In this document: in pieces, positions 1-11,779 of the stretch
How the letters are laid out: each line of letters begins with the position of its first letter
How positions within the stretch are numbered: position 1 is the first letter of the stretch
Source: Thermothelomyces thermophilus ATCC 42464
Lineage: Eukaryota > Ascomycota > Sordariomycetes > Sordariales > Chaetomiaceae
Direction of reading: 5' to 3'
Length of the DNA stretch: 64,000 bases
Assembly: GCF_000226095.1 (NCBI RefSeq)
Contig: NC_016476.1
Location: forward strand, 2,108,001-2,172,000
Made by a program: the position numbers and the translations under genes
Notes under the pieces: generated by a model
Told to the model about the DNA's origin: nothing
What the model saw: only the letters and a program-made list of their open reading frames with translations
Database searches by the model: none

Positions 1-1007
1 CTTCTACTTAGGTAGTGTTTTCCTAGAGATAACCTTACTTACGTAAGTATAAGCGTAGCTCTCGTACTTAATATATACTATCCCTTTGATATGGATATTT
101 CTAGCGTTATTAACAAGCGCGTTTAACGCTTCTAGTGCGAGGTAGCTAGCTCTTAAGTGCTAAAGATCCTCGGTGTCCTCTCTTATAGTAGGTAACGCTT
201 ACGTCTAGAACCTTCTACTATACGTAGTAAATATATTCTATAAGGACATATAAACGTTTACGATACCTGCTTTACTAATTAAGACATAGTCTAGGAAGTT
301 TAAGTAGTAAGAAAGTAGCTTATATTTAAGGAACGTAAGATTATACTTATATTCTAACTTATAAAGGATAACGTTATTTTCTAGTGTTCTAAAATGTAAT
401 AAGTAATCTAAGCTATAGTACTAAATACCTACCTTAAGTAATAAAGCTTTTAAGATAATATTAATATAGAATCCTTTAACGATAGTAATATCCTTAAATA
501 TTAGGTTCTTAGTATATAGTCTATATAGTCTATCTAGAACGTTCTCGATTACCTAAGTACCCTTCCTACTAATAGAAAAGGTCGTTATACCTACTTCGAT
601 AAACTTAGGATCTTCTACCTTAACGAACGTCCTAGGTAAAAGGAACTTCTTATTATTAACTAAGTAGGTTACGCTATATAAGTCTAATAAAGTACTTTCC
701 AAAAGAGGATAACGCTATGAAGCGATTATACTAAACGCCTTATAATAAGTTAAGAGCTTACCAAGTAGTTAAAGGCTAATAATTAATATATTAAGGGAAC
801 TAGGATATCCTACCCCTAACTACCTAGAATAGAATAGCTCCCCCTACTTAGTAATAAGTTAATTCTTCAGTCTAGCCTACTTCGGCTTATCAAGCTCCTA
901 ACGAATCCTCTTATACTCTTTATTGGAAAGGTACAAGCGTTACTTATTACTATAGATAGCTTGCTTAAGTATATAGCAGTCTATTAGATTCTATAGATGT
1001 CTTAAAC
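1..1007 (-). mobile_element. Ty1/copia-like retrotransposon fragment, protease and pre-integrase part, RIP-degraded
   Basis: On the minus strand one frame stays largely readable with many TAG/TAA stops, mostly where CAG or TGG codons would be expected. Reading from high to low coordinates it gives a zinc-knuckle-like stretch ending near the right edge, a copia protease-like block (D-x-x-S-V-T-x-L-V-N-N, near 720-640), then a GAG-pre-integrase-like block (D-L-stop-H-L-R-A ... L-E-A-L, near 180-20) ending in a residual Cys/His pattern. This order is known for Ty1/copia Pol. The fragment runs off the left window edge and is cut on the right by chromovirus A. It is not functional. The family assignment rests on reading degraded motifs by eye. 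Confidence 0.6.
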
Positions 1008-1430
1008 TATGACGAACCCAACTTAGACTTCTTCCAAAAGGGTTTAGACGAAGGTAGATTGAGCGGGACAAGCGGGCAGGTCGTCTAAGGGATTTGGTGA
1101 AGCCAAAGGGTTCACAACAACACTAGAGTTATCTCTTATAGTAATCAGCAATACTTGGTATAAGTACTATAATTATAGGACAGGTTGCTATCACTAGTGA
1201 ACTCTTAGAGTCTACCTAACAAGTGACTATCTATATGTATATATAATCCTAGTGATTATTCTTGATTATAGTAATCGTAAGTGATTATATGGTGGTGATT
1301 ACCCTGATCACTGGTAAGCATAGTAATTACTATGCTTCCTATGTTGTAATTAGTCCTTTCGTTCCTTTGACTTGATTAGCCCGTTTGTGCTAGTGGCTTA
1401 GGCAGCATCTGTATATATATTTCCGTGACA
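1008..1430 (-). repeat. 3' LTR of chromovirus A
   Basis: A 423-bp copy matching 8084-8506. In element orientation it starts TGTCACGG and ends in TCATA, a mutated form of TCACA; copy D keeps the CA end. The U3 part carries repeated GTGATT-like motifs shared only with copy C. Confidence 0.88.
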
Positions 1431-2119
1431 CGATGCCCTCCCTCCAAGGCTTTCGACCTAAAAGCCCTCTTTAGGTCGTCTTAAATAGCGCTAACATCCC
1501 TTGCGTTCCTTATATATATTTTTTTTCTTAGCCCCTTGTTACCCTTCGTACTATTAATTATACCGTCTGACACGCGTAGATCCCTAGCATCTATTTGTTA
1601 TAAGCGTTTAGCTTAGTTTATTTCTAATCACGGGTTTGTAGTAATGGCGTATTTCTATTATATAGAGTATAACTAAGTATGCAAAATGATTAAAAAGTCT
1701 TGTCGCTACAAGGCTTACATACGTTAGGGTTATGTTTACGATGGTTCTAGCGTTCTAGTTTCTTCTTATAAGTTCCCGTTTTCTTATAAGGGCACGTCTT
1801 TAATCATAATATAGTAGATCGTATTATACGCGAGTAACGTCGTTTGAAGGCTAAAGAGAAAGAGGCTAAAGCCTTGCTATAAGAATATTAATACAAAGCT
1901 TCTAAGGCGTTAGCCTATCTGACTCGGGTCCGTAAATAATAAGAGTTCCTAGTAGAGAAGGGGGCAGATATAGTTATATAGGGTTTGTCAAATCTAGACG
2001 AATTAGAGGCGGTAGAATAGTAGGAATTAGGGGCTGTTATATAACTTAATAGTGGCGTTAACGTTATTAACTAGGGCGCTATTTTCGGTTCTGTCCTAGG
2101 TTTGCCTTTAGCCGATCTA

Positions 2120-5100
2120 GGTTCTACCAATAGAACTGTTCTAGTTTCTTAGGGTAGTTTAAATTCTTAATAGGTTCCTATGAGTTGTCTTCTAGTCCGA
2201 AATTAAGCTATTTGACTAGGTACTATAGTTCCCTATTAATAGTATATAAATCTAGAATTTCTTCGACGTCCTATTCTTTTTCTTTGTCCTTTGCTTCGAT
2301 ATATATAGTAGCCTTGGCATTTTTCGGTACTAGTTCGAGAAGTGAAATATAAAAAACATCCGTCTATAGTTATATAGATGACAGTAACGATAGTCGGTAG
2401 TTAGATGTCGAAATTTGTTCTTTGATAACGAAGGGTCTGACCTTCTTGAAGTCTAGCTTTGTGCTTAGTCGTTTAGTTTGTAAGTTTTATATAATTAGGT
2501 AGACTTTGTCTCCCCTCTCTAGGCAAGGTCCCTTAAGCTTATATTTATCGTAGTAGTTCTTTATTCTAGTCTTGATAAACTCGAGTTCCTTTTTAAGCTT
2601 TTTATATAGTACGTATATTTGTTCTGCTTTGACTATTACTCTTAGCACTATAACCTCTAGTCCTTGCCTAAGGTCTGCTTTATATCTGTAGTTTGTAAAG
2701 AACGGTATAACTTTGGTCGTTTCTATTGATATTATATTATAAGCGAGTTATACTGTTGGCAATAGCATGACCTAGTCGTCTTACTAGTAGTTAACGTAAG
2801 AGTAGAGGTACTGCTTAATAACTTAGTTTAGTCGCTTTGTTTGTCTATTAATCTACGGGTAATATGCTATTAATAGCTTGCTATTGATGCCTAATTGTTA
2901 TATTAATGCTTGCTAGAACTTTAATACAAACTTAGTATCTCTATTAGTGACCTATTCTTATAGCTAAGCATGTACTGATGTAACTTGCTAATAGATTACG
3001 TCTATTAACTATTCTACTATCTAGGACTCCTTGTAGGGAAAGAAGTATGCCTATTTAGTTAGGCGATCTACTATAATAAGAATACTATTATAGATTACTC
3101 CTATAGCCATATCCTTAGATTCTGGTATCTTTGTAATAAAGTCTATTGTAACTAAACTCTATAATTTGTCAGCTATTAGCAGTAGCTAAAGTAGCCTATA
3201 TGGCTTATGTCATGCCGTTTTACTTCGATTATAAATATTATAGTTCCGTATAACTTTCTTAACTTATACCGTTAACTATAGAAAGTTATAGTATTTCTTA
3301 ACTTATATAATAGTCTTTATAACTCCTTTATGTCCTCTAAGTTTCGACTTATAGAGTTCTCGAATCATTCGTAGCTATTGATCCCTATTGTAGATATATG
3401 CTTTACCTTAGTACTAGAGTTTCCTATCTTTTTCTTCTACTCTATTAGGTACCATTAGTCTAGGTGTTGCTTGATACTATGTTTTGTTAATCCTTTCTTC
3501 TCGAAAGATTGTATAACATTCTAGTAACGAGTTAAGTAGATTATCTTCCACAGGTGTTTGCGTTTCGTGATATAGCGTTCTGTCTATTCGTTCCTTAAAC
3601 AACGGTGGTGTTATTTCTATTCGTCCTTCCGTATGATCCGTTCGTCGGCTTAAGATGTCTGCTTATACGTTCTCTTTGCCCTTCTTATAGCGGATCTTAA
3701 AGTTAAATTCTACAAGGAATTCTACCTATCGTATTTGTCGTCTATTAAGCTCCTTTATTATTATAAAGTATTATGAATTCTTGTAATCTATATATACTTG
3801 TACTAGTTTAATTATACTACTAAGGTATAGTTACTATTCCTTAAAAGCTTTGACAATTATAAGTAGTTCCTTGTTATTAATCGGATAATTAAGACGTAGT
3901 CTATCGAGCTTCTTTAAAAAGAAGGCTATAGGATGTAGCTTTCCTTGTCTATCTCGTTATCCTAATTATCCTCCGATAGCATAGTCTAAAGCGTCCGTTT
4001 CTATCTTAAATAGCTTCTTAGAGTCTAGTAGTACTAGTATTAGATCTTTGATAATAGCGTCACGGATCTACGTAAATGCTTACTTATATTATTCTTCCTA
4101 TTAGAATTTAGTATTCTTCTTGGTAAGTTTATATAAAGGTTGTACGATTGCTCTAAAGTTCCTAATAAACATTCGGTAGAAGTTTGTAAATCCGATAAAG
4201 CTTCGTACTTCTATAACTAACGTCGGTTATAGCTAGTTCTTAATAGCTTTAACCTTTAAAGATTCTATCCGAATTTATCCTAGGGATATCTTATATCCTA
4301 AAAATACCGTTTTCCTAATATAGAATTCGCTCTTTTTCTTGTTGACTAATAGTTTATATATATATAGCATGTCTAGCACTACTTTTATATACTTCTAGTA
4401 TTTATCTATTGTCTTAGAGAAAATAAGTATATTGTCGAGATAATATACCATAAATTTGTCAAGAAAGGAGTAGATAGCTTAATTAATCAGGGCTTAAAAT
4501 ATTACTAGCGCGTTTATAAGTCCAAATAGCATGACAAGGTACTTATAGTAGCTATAAGGTATCCTAAAGGCCGTTTTCCACTCGTCGCCTTCTTTGATCC
4601 ATATATAGTTATAGGCCGATAGCAAGTTAAGATACGTAAAATATTAGGCTCCTGCTAACTGATCTCAGAGCCGTAAGATTAGCGGTAATAGGTATTGGTT
4701 TTTCACGGTCTATTTGTTAAGTTGCCGATAGTCGACATATAACCGTAGCTTTCTATCTTTCTTAGGCATAAACAGGATTAGGTAGCCTACTAGCAATATC
4801 GACAGGCAGATATATCCTCTTCGAAGGTTCTCCTCTAAATATCGCTTAAGTTCTTCGTTCTATGCCTAGCTTACATAGTAAATCTTAAAGAACTTTAGTC
4901 ATGCTCCTTCCTTAAGCTTAATCTCGTGATCCTATAGGCTATACTCTAGTAATCCTTCTAGATGCTTCGGTTCGAATGCTAGGTATCCTCCGTATTCCTT
5001 TAGTACTTCCCTAGTCTTATCTTGTCTTTTGGTTTTCTAATAGTATACGAACTTGGTTCTATCTATAGCGATACTAGCGATTTCTCCTATCTTAACCTAT

Positions 5101-8080
5101 TACTCCAATTATAGTACTCTATATTCGTCAATAGAGAGAACAGCTATTAGCAGTTTAGCTCGTTCCTCCTATTATAATGTTAGTGTCATTATACCGCTTT
5201 TTCTAGAGTCTATGGTAGTCTGCCTACTATTATCTATCTCTTATAGTAGATCTGTAGGATATGCCTTCCTTTAAGCATTATCTGCTTACGATCCTTATAT
5301 ACTCCCTATCTTACTAGTCAAATATAACTCCGTTCGGGGTTGTAGGTAGCTACTATTCTTCTAACTAATGTCTAGGTTATAATCTTTATACTATAGTAAC
5401 CTTAATATTATATCTTTATCGTTACCTATATCTATAATGTTAAATATAACTGCTATAGTCTTCCCTACTATAGTAATATCGATCGGTTCGGTCTCCCTAT
5501 ATACCTATTACGTTAGAAATAGCCCTTTAATCATGCTATACTTCTGCTTTATTCTCTAGGGTATCTGTAGCTGATTTATAAGTGTCGGCGAAATCAGGTT
5601 TATCTCTACTCTACTATCTACTAGTACAAGCATTTCGTGCTGTTTCTATTGTGCTATTATCTATAGTCGCTTGTCTTGCCGCCGTTATCTAAAGATTATA
5701 GCAATTTCCTATATTTCTATTAGGAGGTCTCGATATAGTAGTCTCTTACGCTAGTTCCTCCTATACTATACTACTACTTGCTACTATATAGGCGTTAATA
5801 GTTTCTAGGCCCCTTAAAAGGCCCTAACCTGTTTCCTAGGTTAGTGCTAACCTCTTTGGTTATTCGGCTAATAGTAGCTTTATTAATCGTACTCATTTCT
5901 ATAAGCTATTAAGTGCTTACGGCTTCCTACTATTAAGTCCGTTCTACTTTTCGTTATATATGCTATAGCTTCATCTAAAGCTCCCGAATTCGCGATTTCT
6001 TTTCATCTATATAATAGAGGCAATCGTTGCTCTAGCACGAGTCCTATATATCTCGTCCTGTTCCGTAGTGCCTAGGCTAGGCTCGTCTTAGAACTATCGT
6101 AATGCCTTCTAGATCGTAGGCTTCGATCTTCTAGAGTAATTCGGCCGCTCTATTTCCTATATTGTAGACCTATTCTATAGGGCGTAAGCTTCTATCCTTA
6201 TTTCCTTATTAGGTCGGCTAGTAATTGTTTTCGAATTTGTTATAGAAGTGATATCGGCATCTATATGCTATACACTAGAACTAAGGCACTTGTATATATG
6301 CCTTATGTTGAAGATATAGTTATGTAGCGTTGCCTAGGAGGTATTAGAATTCCTTCCCGAATTCTTCCTATTATATATAGACTATAGGTACCCTAATGCT
6401 AAGATAGGAGTGTTTCTTCTAGTAGCTTTCCTATATATGCTTGTCTTTTCCGTAGTTCGCGTATATAAACTAGTATTCTAGGTTCTATACGTCATTACTA
6501 AGTTACTAGTCGTTAAAGTGCTTAGTATAGCTATTAGGCCTATTATATATTATAGGCTGTTTTCCTTTAATAGTTTCTATAATATATCGGAGTTCCCTCG
6601 TCTTGTCCCTTATCTTATTATTCTACTAGGCAAGTCAAATTAAGCGTCTATCCCGTTCGTATAGTTCTATATTAAGCCGGAAAACTTTATTATAGTACTA
6701 TTTAATTCGTTCTTAAAGGAATAGAATATTAGGTCTAGGTCTTTTAATTCCTTAGGTATCGGTTGTCTATAATCTATCCTACCTCTATATAACTATAAAA
6801 CCCTACTACCTTAAGGCTAGGAGAATCGAAATTGGTAGTATGTATCCTCCTACCGTATCCTATTTAATAAGACCTATCTCTAGGTCTATAGTGACTAGTT
6901 CAAAGTACGGTGCTTATTCGTCTTTACTATTGCCGTCGTGTCTAAGACCAGCTATATTACTACCCTTATCTTTATAGCTTGTAGCCGCTACTTCGATAAC
7001 GTCCTTAGTAGTTTCGTCGATAGCTATAATTTTCTTTCTAGGGACTACCTTCTACTCTTTCTTCGGGCTTCGACATTCTCGCTTATAATGCCCTTTCTTT
7101 CCGTAGTTATAATAGGTAATATTAGACTTATCTTTAGTCGTCTTCTTCTAGTCCTACTTCTATATTATATCTATATCTATAGCTTTAGGGTATATCCTAT
7201 ATAAGGTATTAATATACGCTCGCTTTTTCTTGTCATTAGCTTTAACCGTGGTTCTATTTATTTAACCTCGTTTTTACTACTCTTATATATAGAGTCAATT
7301 ATCGATTTTAATAGCCTATATAATATATTTATCTAGGGTCTTAGGCTAATTATACTTATATAGCTCGTCTTTAACCTTTTCCTTTAAGCCATTATGGAAT
7401 AGTTATATTAATACCTTATTATTAAGCTAAGACTTAAGTATATCTTATCTAAACTATATAGTATAAGAAGCTACTAACTTAGTCTATTAGAGATTAGCGA
7501 GTCTTTCTTATATATAAATCTTCTTATCTTTGTCGCTAAAAACCTTCTAAAGCTCTTCTTCGAAATAGTTATAAGATCAAAAGACTATTTATATAAACGC
7601 GTCTCGGTCGTCTTCGTCTTCCTTAATAAGATAGTCATTTTATATAGGCTTAAACTATTTAAATACCTTGCCCTCTAGTCTTGTAGCTATATAGAGGACT
7701 TTAGCTTTATCATTTAGAAACTTGTCGTTATTAAGCCGGAAGTAGGATCGGAGGTTTATTAGGAATCCTATAAGGTCTTCCTTAGTTCCTCTATATTTAC
7801 TAGGTAGTTCGATCTTAATACGGCTTGCTTTAGCGCCTTCGAGTGCTTTAATTTTAGTATAGGCCTTGTTAACTAATTTCTACAAGTGCTTTTCGCTATT
7901 CTCGAGTTCCTTAATTCGAGCTTAAGTAGCCTTATCTCTCTAGTCTAACTCCTAGATTTGCTAATAGAGTTAACCAAGCTAGGTAAGTAGCTGTTTAGCT
8001 ATAACGTTAATAGCTATGTCAATATCGAGGTCGAAGTCACCTCCGTTCTAAACTATAATAGAACAAAGGGAGTGATAGTA
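2120..8080 (-). pseudogene. Degenerate gag-pol of chromovirus A
   Basis: The internal region reads as gag, protease, RT, RNase H, integrase and chromodomain, with stop codons and frame damage throughout. The gag knuckle near 7070-7125 reads T-Y-Y-N-Y-G-K-K-G-H-Y-K-R-E-C, so two of the three Cys positions of the CCHC motif have become Tyr while the last Cys remains. The RT motif near 4420-4450 reads Y-L-D-N. Isolated 70-90 residue open stretches inside (for example 5053-5274 and 6938-7204, on the opposite strand) are chance frames. Confidence 0.8.
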
Positions 8081-8083
8081 ACG

Positions 8084-8506
8084 TGTAACGAACCTAACTT
8101 AGACTTCTTCTAAAAGGGTTTAGACGAAGGTAGATTGAGTAGGACAAGTAGGTAGGTTGTCTAAGGGATTTGGTAAAGCTAAAGAGTTTATAACAATACT
8201 AGAGTTGTCTCTTATAGTAATTAGTAATGCTTGGTATAAGTACTATGATTATAGGATAGGTTACTATTATTGGTAAACTTTTAGAGTCTACCTAATGAGT
8301 AACTATCTATATATATATATAATCCTAGTGATTATTCCTGATTATGGTGATTATAAGTGATCGTATAGTGGTGATTACCCTAATTACTGGTAAGTGTAGT
8401 GATCACTATGCTTCCTATGTTATAATTGGTCCTTTTGTTCCTTTGACTTGATTGGCCTGTTTGTGCCGGTAGCTTAGGTGGCATCTATATGTATATTTCC
8501 GTGACA
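8084..8506 (-). repeat. 5' LTR of chromovirus A
   Basis: Pairs with 1008-1430 at the same length. Differences between the pair are transitions, as RIP produces. The bases next to its inner edge (about 8069-8083) form the primer-binding site, which is complementary to a segment inside the LTR. Confidence 0.88.
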
Positions 8507-8511
8507 TAAAC

Positions 8512-9640
8512 GCTTATAAGGACATCTTATATTATGCTGCTAACTGCTATAAGAGTCTCTATATAAGTCTCTACCTCTCTCCTTACTACTCTTCTAAGCT
8601 ATAGGAAATATTAGTATATAAGTTGTCAAGAAGATTCTATACTTTCAAAAGACTCTAGGTTATACGTCATTATTAATTAGAATCTCGGCTATTATAATAA
8701 GGGTACTAAGCTCCAGAAGTAGCTATCCTATACTATTAGCAAGCTTAATTTCTATCCTCTTATTCGCTACCTAGGTTAGTAGGATATATATAACGATGGC
8801 ATTAAGGAAGGTATAAAGTCCTTATATACCCTATACTTCTAAGATATTATATTAGATGGCTTACTAGAAGGCGATATTAAAGTTACGAATCTAATGCTAT
8901 AGATTAACTCCTAAATGCTTAACTATATTAGGACTAGTTATATATTATATAGTAACTATTATATAGAGCATTATAATAGATAATATAAGTATAGAGTAAA
9001 GTGCCTAGATAATCCTCCTAATAAGGTTAATATCCTAGTTATATATTATATAGTAACTATTATATAGAGCATTATAATAGATAATATAAGTATAGAGTAA
9101 AGTGCCTAGATAATCCCCCTAATAAGGTTAATATCCTTCTTCCTATATACTTTTATAGCTTTATAAAGTTTAAGATCTATAGTATATACTAGCTAGCATT
9201 ATAACTATCCTATCCGCTTACTAACGTCTATAGCATATATAATATCTTTATAAAAGGAGTCTTATAGTTATACGAATTTAGCTATAATAGCTACATTAGA
9301 AGGTATTAAATCTATAGATATTAAGGGCAATAATCCTTCTAAGAGTTGCTCCTAGGAAGCTAGGATAAGGTTATCTCTAGCTTACTTACAGGTTAGGCAC
9401 TACAGAACTTCTAGATCTAGCTTACGGTCACCGTTAGGGTCAACAAATCCCTATATACTAGCGAATTTAGCCTATAATTACAATTTAATATACTATAAGT
9501 TCTAGGAACTAGGCCCTATAAGGCATATAGAAGTCTCGACTAGGATCTTAGACATAATAGACGTATTGTCGAAAGCATATTAAAGCAGGGTAAGAGAGTT
9601 CGTAACCGAAGAAAGAAGCTACTACTAATATTAAAGATAC
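8512..9640 (-). mobile_element. Continuation of the copia-like element (gag-side remnant), RIP-degraded
   Basis: Removing copy A and one target duplication joins this stretch to 1-1007, and a minus-strand frame continues across the junction through a CCHC-like knuckle. AT content stays very high until about 9640, where sequence rich in CpG and G+C begins. A plus-strand frame between about 8690 and 9560 is also fairly open once TAG is read as a former CAG, so the coding strand of this part is unsettled. No LTR end could be placed. Confidence 0.45.
8934..9135. repeat. 101-bp tandem duplication inside AT-rich remnant
   Basis: Units 8934-9034 and 9035-9135 are identical except for one C/T difference (the CCTCC versus CCCCC position near 9014/9115). 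The unit is shorter than the few hundred bases usually needed for RIP recognition. It probably arose after most of the RIP damage, because both units carry the same mutated state. Confidence 0.9.
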
Positions 9641-10067
9641 GTCGGTAGAGGAGCAGTCAAGGCGCCGGGCTCATAACTGCCGAACGTAATAGGAGCTCCG
9701 GGAGCGTTGAAAGCAGTCTGTAGTGGGTGGCTGTACGAAGGAGACAGTGCCTTGTTGAACTATCTATAAAGGAGACAAAACGACTGATATTTATAGACAA
9801 AAGGAACTGGCCAATGCGTTAAACAGCCTTATACAGCTATGGCGAACGCGTGGCTAATACGTTTGGAAGCTCCATAGCTTCCGACACCGGTGCATCTCCG
9901 TCCTTAGGTCTGTGACCGCGGCCTCCGCGGAACCTCCGCGAGATAGTACAGAAGCAGCCACGTTATCGCCGCCGCCGCCGCCGCCACTGCTACTGCTACT
10001 GCTGCTCTTCCCTCGCAGCTCTGGAGGCTTTTTCTTTTTTTTTTTTCCTTTTTTTTTCCGCTTGTGC

Positions 10068-10766
10068 TCAGCAAACCACTCTCATCCCCCCTTCTCCTCC
10101 CAACAATATCGCGCCGGCCCGCCTCCTCCCGACGATCCGCCGGAGGATGATGCTCGGCACCCTGGTCGGCGAATGGGATGCGGCGCGCCCCCGCGCCCGG
10201 CCGCGCGACTCGAGGCACCGCAGCGCTTCTGCCCGGTGTCTCGCGATGTGCTCCCGCTCGTGCTGCGCGTGTGCCTTCTGATGCTTGTGCTCCGGCGCCG
10301 GCTCGGCCCGACCGGCGGAAACGGCTGTCGGGATCGGAGTCGAGGTCGGAATCGGCGTAGGCGTAGGGGTCGTGGTCGACAACGACGATGGCGGCGGCGG
10401 CGGCGGCGGGAGTGCCGGGAGTGGCGGGAGTGGCTTGTTCACGTTTATGGGCTTCGCTGTGCGCCGCTTCCGCATTATCGTGTGGCCAAAGGAGCTCCTC
10501 ATCGTCCTCCGGTTTCTGCCGGTCTTGCTCTCGCAGGGAAGGGATGATGATGTTTGAGCACGATTCTTTTGTGGCCCCCCCAGTCGCCCGGACGGCCCGG
10601 GTTGGCGGCGGGCGTGATGTGCAGCAGGGTGGCCGATTTGTTCCAGGATCCGGGCGAGGGTCTGCCTGTTGAGCGATATGCGTTGGCGGAGGGCCACCGA
10701 GTCCCGGATCGGATGCGCGAGCACTCGGACCTTGGGCTCCTCGGGCCGCGAGCATATCGATCCCAT
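10068..10766 (-). CDS. Hypothetical protein with an N-terminal MGS motif and proline-rich centre
   Basis: The chosen start is the Met of M-G-S-I-C-S; an upstream in-frame Met at 10919 would add 51 residues. The product is 232 residues. The N-terminus (Gly2, Ser6, adjacent Cys5) resembles an N-myristoylation plus palmitoylation signal, which would place the protein at a membrane. Residues about 15-45 are charged and helix-prone. A central K-P-L-P-P-L-P motif runs into a polyproline and Thr/Pro tract, and the tail is Arg/Ala/His-rich. I recognise no family. The region is so GC-rich that several other frames are open on both strands (9904-10793), so the C-terminal half may really be spliced into another frame. 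A T-rich tract just downstream (10025-10060) fits a 3' untranslated region. Confidence 0.4.
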   Translation of the reverse strand: MGSICSRPEEPKVRVLAHPIRDSVALRQRISLNRQTLARILEQIGHPAAHHARRQPGPSGRLGGPQKNRAQTSSSLPCESKTGRNRRTMRSSFGHTIMRKRRTAKPINVNKPLPPLPALPPPPPPPSSLSTTTPTPTPIPTSTPIPTAVSAGRAEPAPEHKHQKAHAQHEREHIARHRAEALRCLESRGRARGRAASHSPTRVPSIILRRIVGRRRAGAILLGGEGGMRVVC

Positions 10767-11779
10767 CGTCGTCAGTATGGTTGGCAAGCTTAGGCTCTGC
10801 AGAGCGTGATATTCAACCCCCGTTGCCGGCGATGACTTCGTGTGGCTATTACCATAGAAGATGAACGCGGCTGTGTAATGATTGTATGACTTCTTTATGA
10901 CCTTGAAGGTTTCCGGCATTGCAAAAAAGAATCATAACCTGGAGGATATCATTTCATGGTTCGATAGCCCTGACATTGGTCTGATCTCCAGGGGCATGTG
11001 GTTCTCCTTCCAGAGCAACTGACCATATCGTTCTTTGGGTCGCCAGTGTAATACGGTATAGCCGCATGAACACTACCGACAAGTGATGAGATGATATATC
11101 ACGCCACGAGACGTTTCCCGTCGTTGGAATATCCCAGGTGACGGGATATGCATCACAGGCCTTGCTCAACAATGCGTGTGTGCAAGTGCCCTCGCGAGGT
11201 CCTCGTAAATCACTCAAGAGTTCCGTGGAGGACTGCAAAACAGCCTGAGATCTTCTTGGACTGCTCTGGAGATCTTAGATTTGAAACGGTCTTAATCCTG
11301 TCTTCGGGCTGGCCTTAGCTTTTAGTAAAAGAGTAACTAGTAATTAATTAATTAGCTCGTAGGTGTTTGACATCGAATGCATTGCGCAAGAATCGCCGAG
11401 AAGTAAATGTATAAAACCACAAACTTCATACTCGCTTGCCGATATCATCAACATTACTATCTACAATGTGTAGGTGCAGATCCGTCAATATGGACGCGGG
11501 CCAGAATCAATCATTCAAGTCATGAAATCGTAACCTGGGCCTTATCAGCCCTCCTCCCATCGCACCCCTTCCGTCCTTCTGAACGCTTTCCGTGACGTTA
11601 CCGACAACCAGACCCCGATATATGCTCCAGCATAGATAATTAGGCGATCGCAGGAACCGACCCTTCGGACGAAAAAAAAATAAACCAACATAACCGCAAC
11701 AAACCCTCCCTATTCCCCTTTCCTCTTCGTTTTCCTTTTCTTCATTTCGTTCCTCCCCTTCTTTCCTCTCGGACACGCC
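10767..11779. other. Intergenic region without recognised gene
   Basis: This separates the MGS hypothetical and the MARVEL gene, both on the minus strand. It must contain the 3' end of the MARVEL transcript and the promoter of the MGS gene. A pyrimidine-rich stretch lies near 11700-11770. Short frames at 10954-11238 and 11507-11776 look like chance: low-complexity or unconserved composition and no motif. Confidence 0.6.

Larger units (their letters stand above)
1008..8506 (-). mobile_element. Chromovirus (Ty3/gypsy) copy A, full length with both LTRs, RIP-inactivated
   Basis: Two 423-bp LTRs bound a 7,499-bp element flanked by a perfect 5-bp target duplication, TAAAC (1003-1007 and 8507-8511). 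In minus orientation the order is 5' LTR (8084-8506), gag with a CCHC knuckle (about 7070-7125), protease, RT with the catalytic motif read as YLDN instead of YLDD (about 4420-4450), RNase H, integrase, a chromodomain remnant (about 2150-2280) and the 3' LTR. C-to-T and G-to-A transitions in CpA context create stops throughout. It belongs to the same LTR subfamily as copy C. It inserted in the zinc-knuckle region of the copia-like element around it. Confidence 0.9.

Noticed and set aside
5053-5274. Repeated 67-73-codon frames (5053, 26212, 37899, 49695, 55759) as a conserved small membrane protein family
   Set aside because: They recur because they are the antisense strand of the same pol segment in each chromovirus copy. 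Their hydrophobicity comes from reading AT-rich sequence backwards.
8934-9135. CRISPR-like repeat
   Set aside because: Only two directly adjacent units without spacers, in a eukaryotic sequence; it is a simple tandem duplication.
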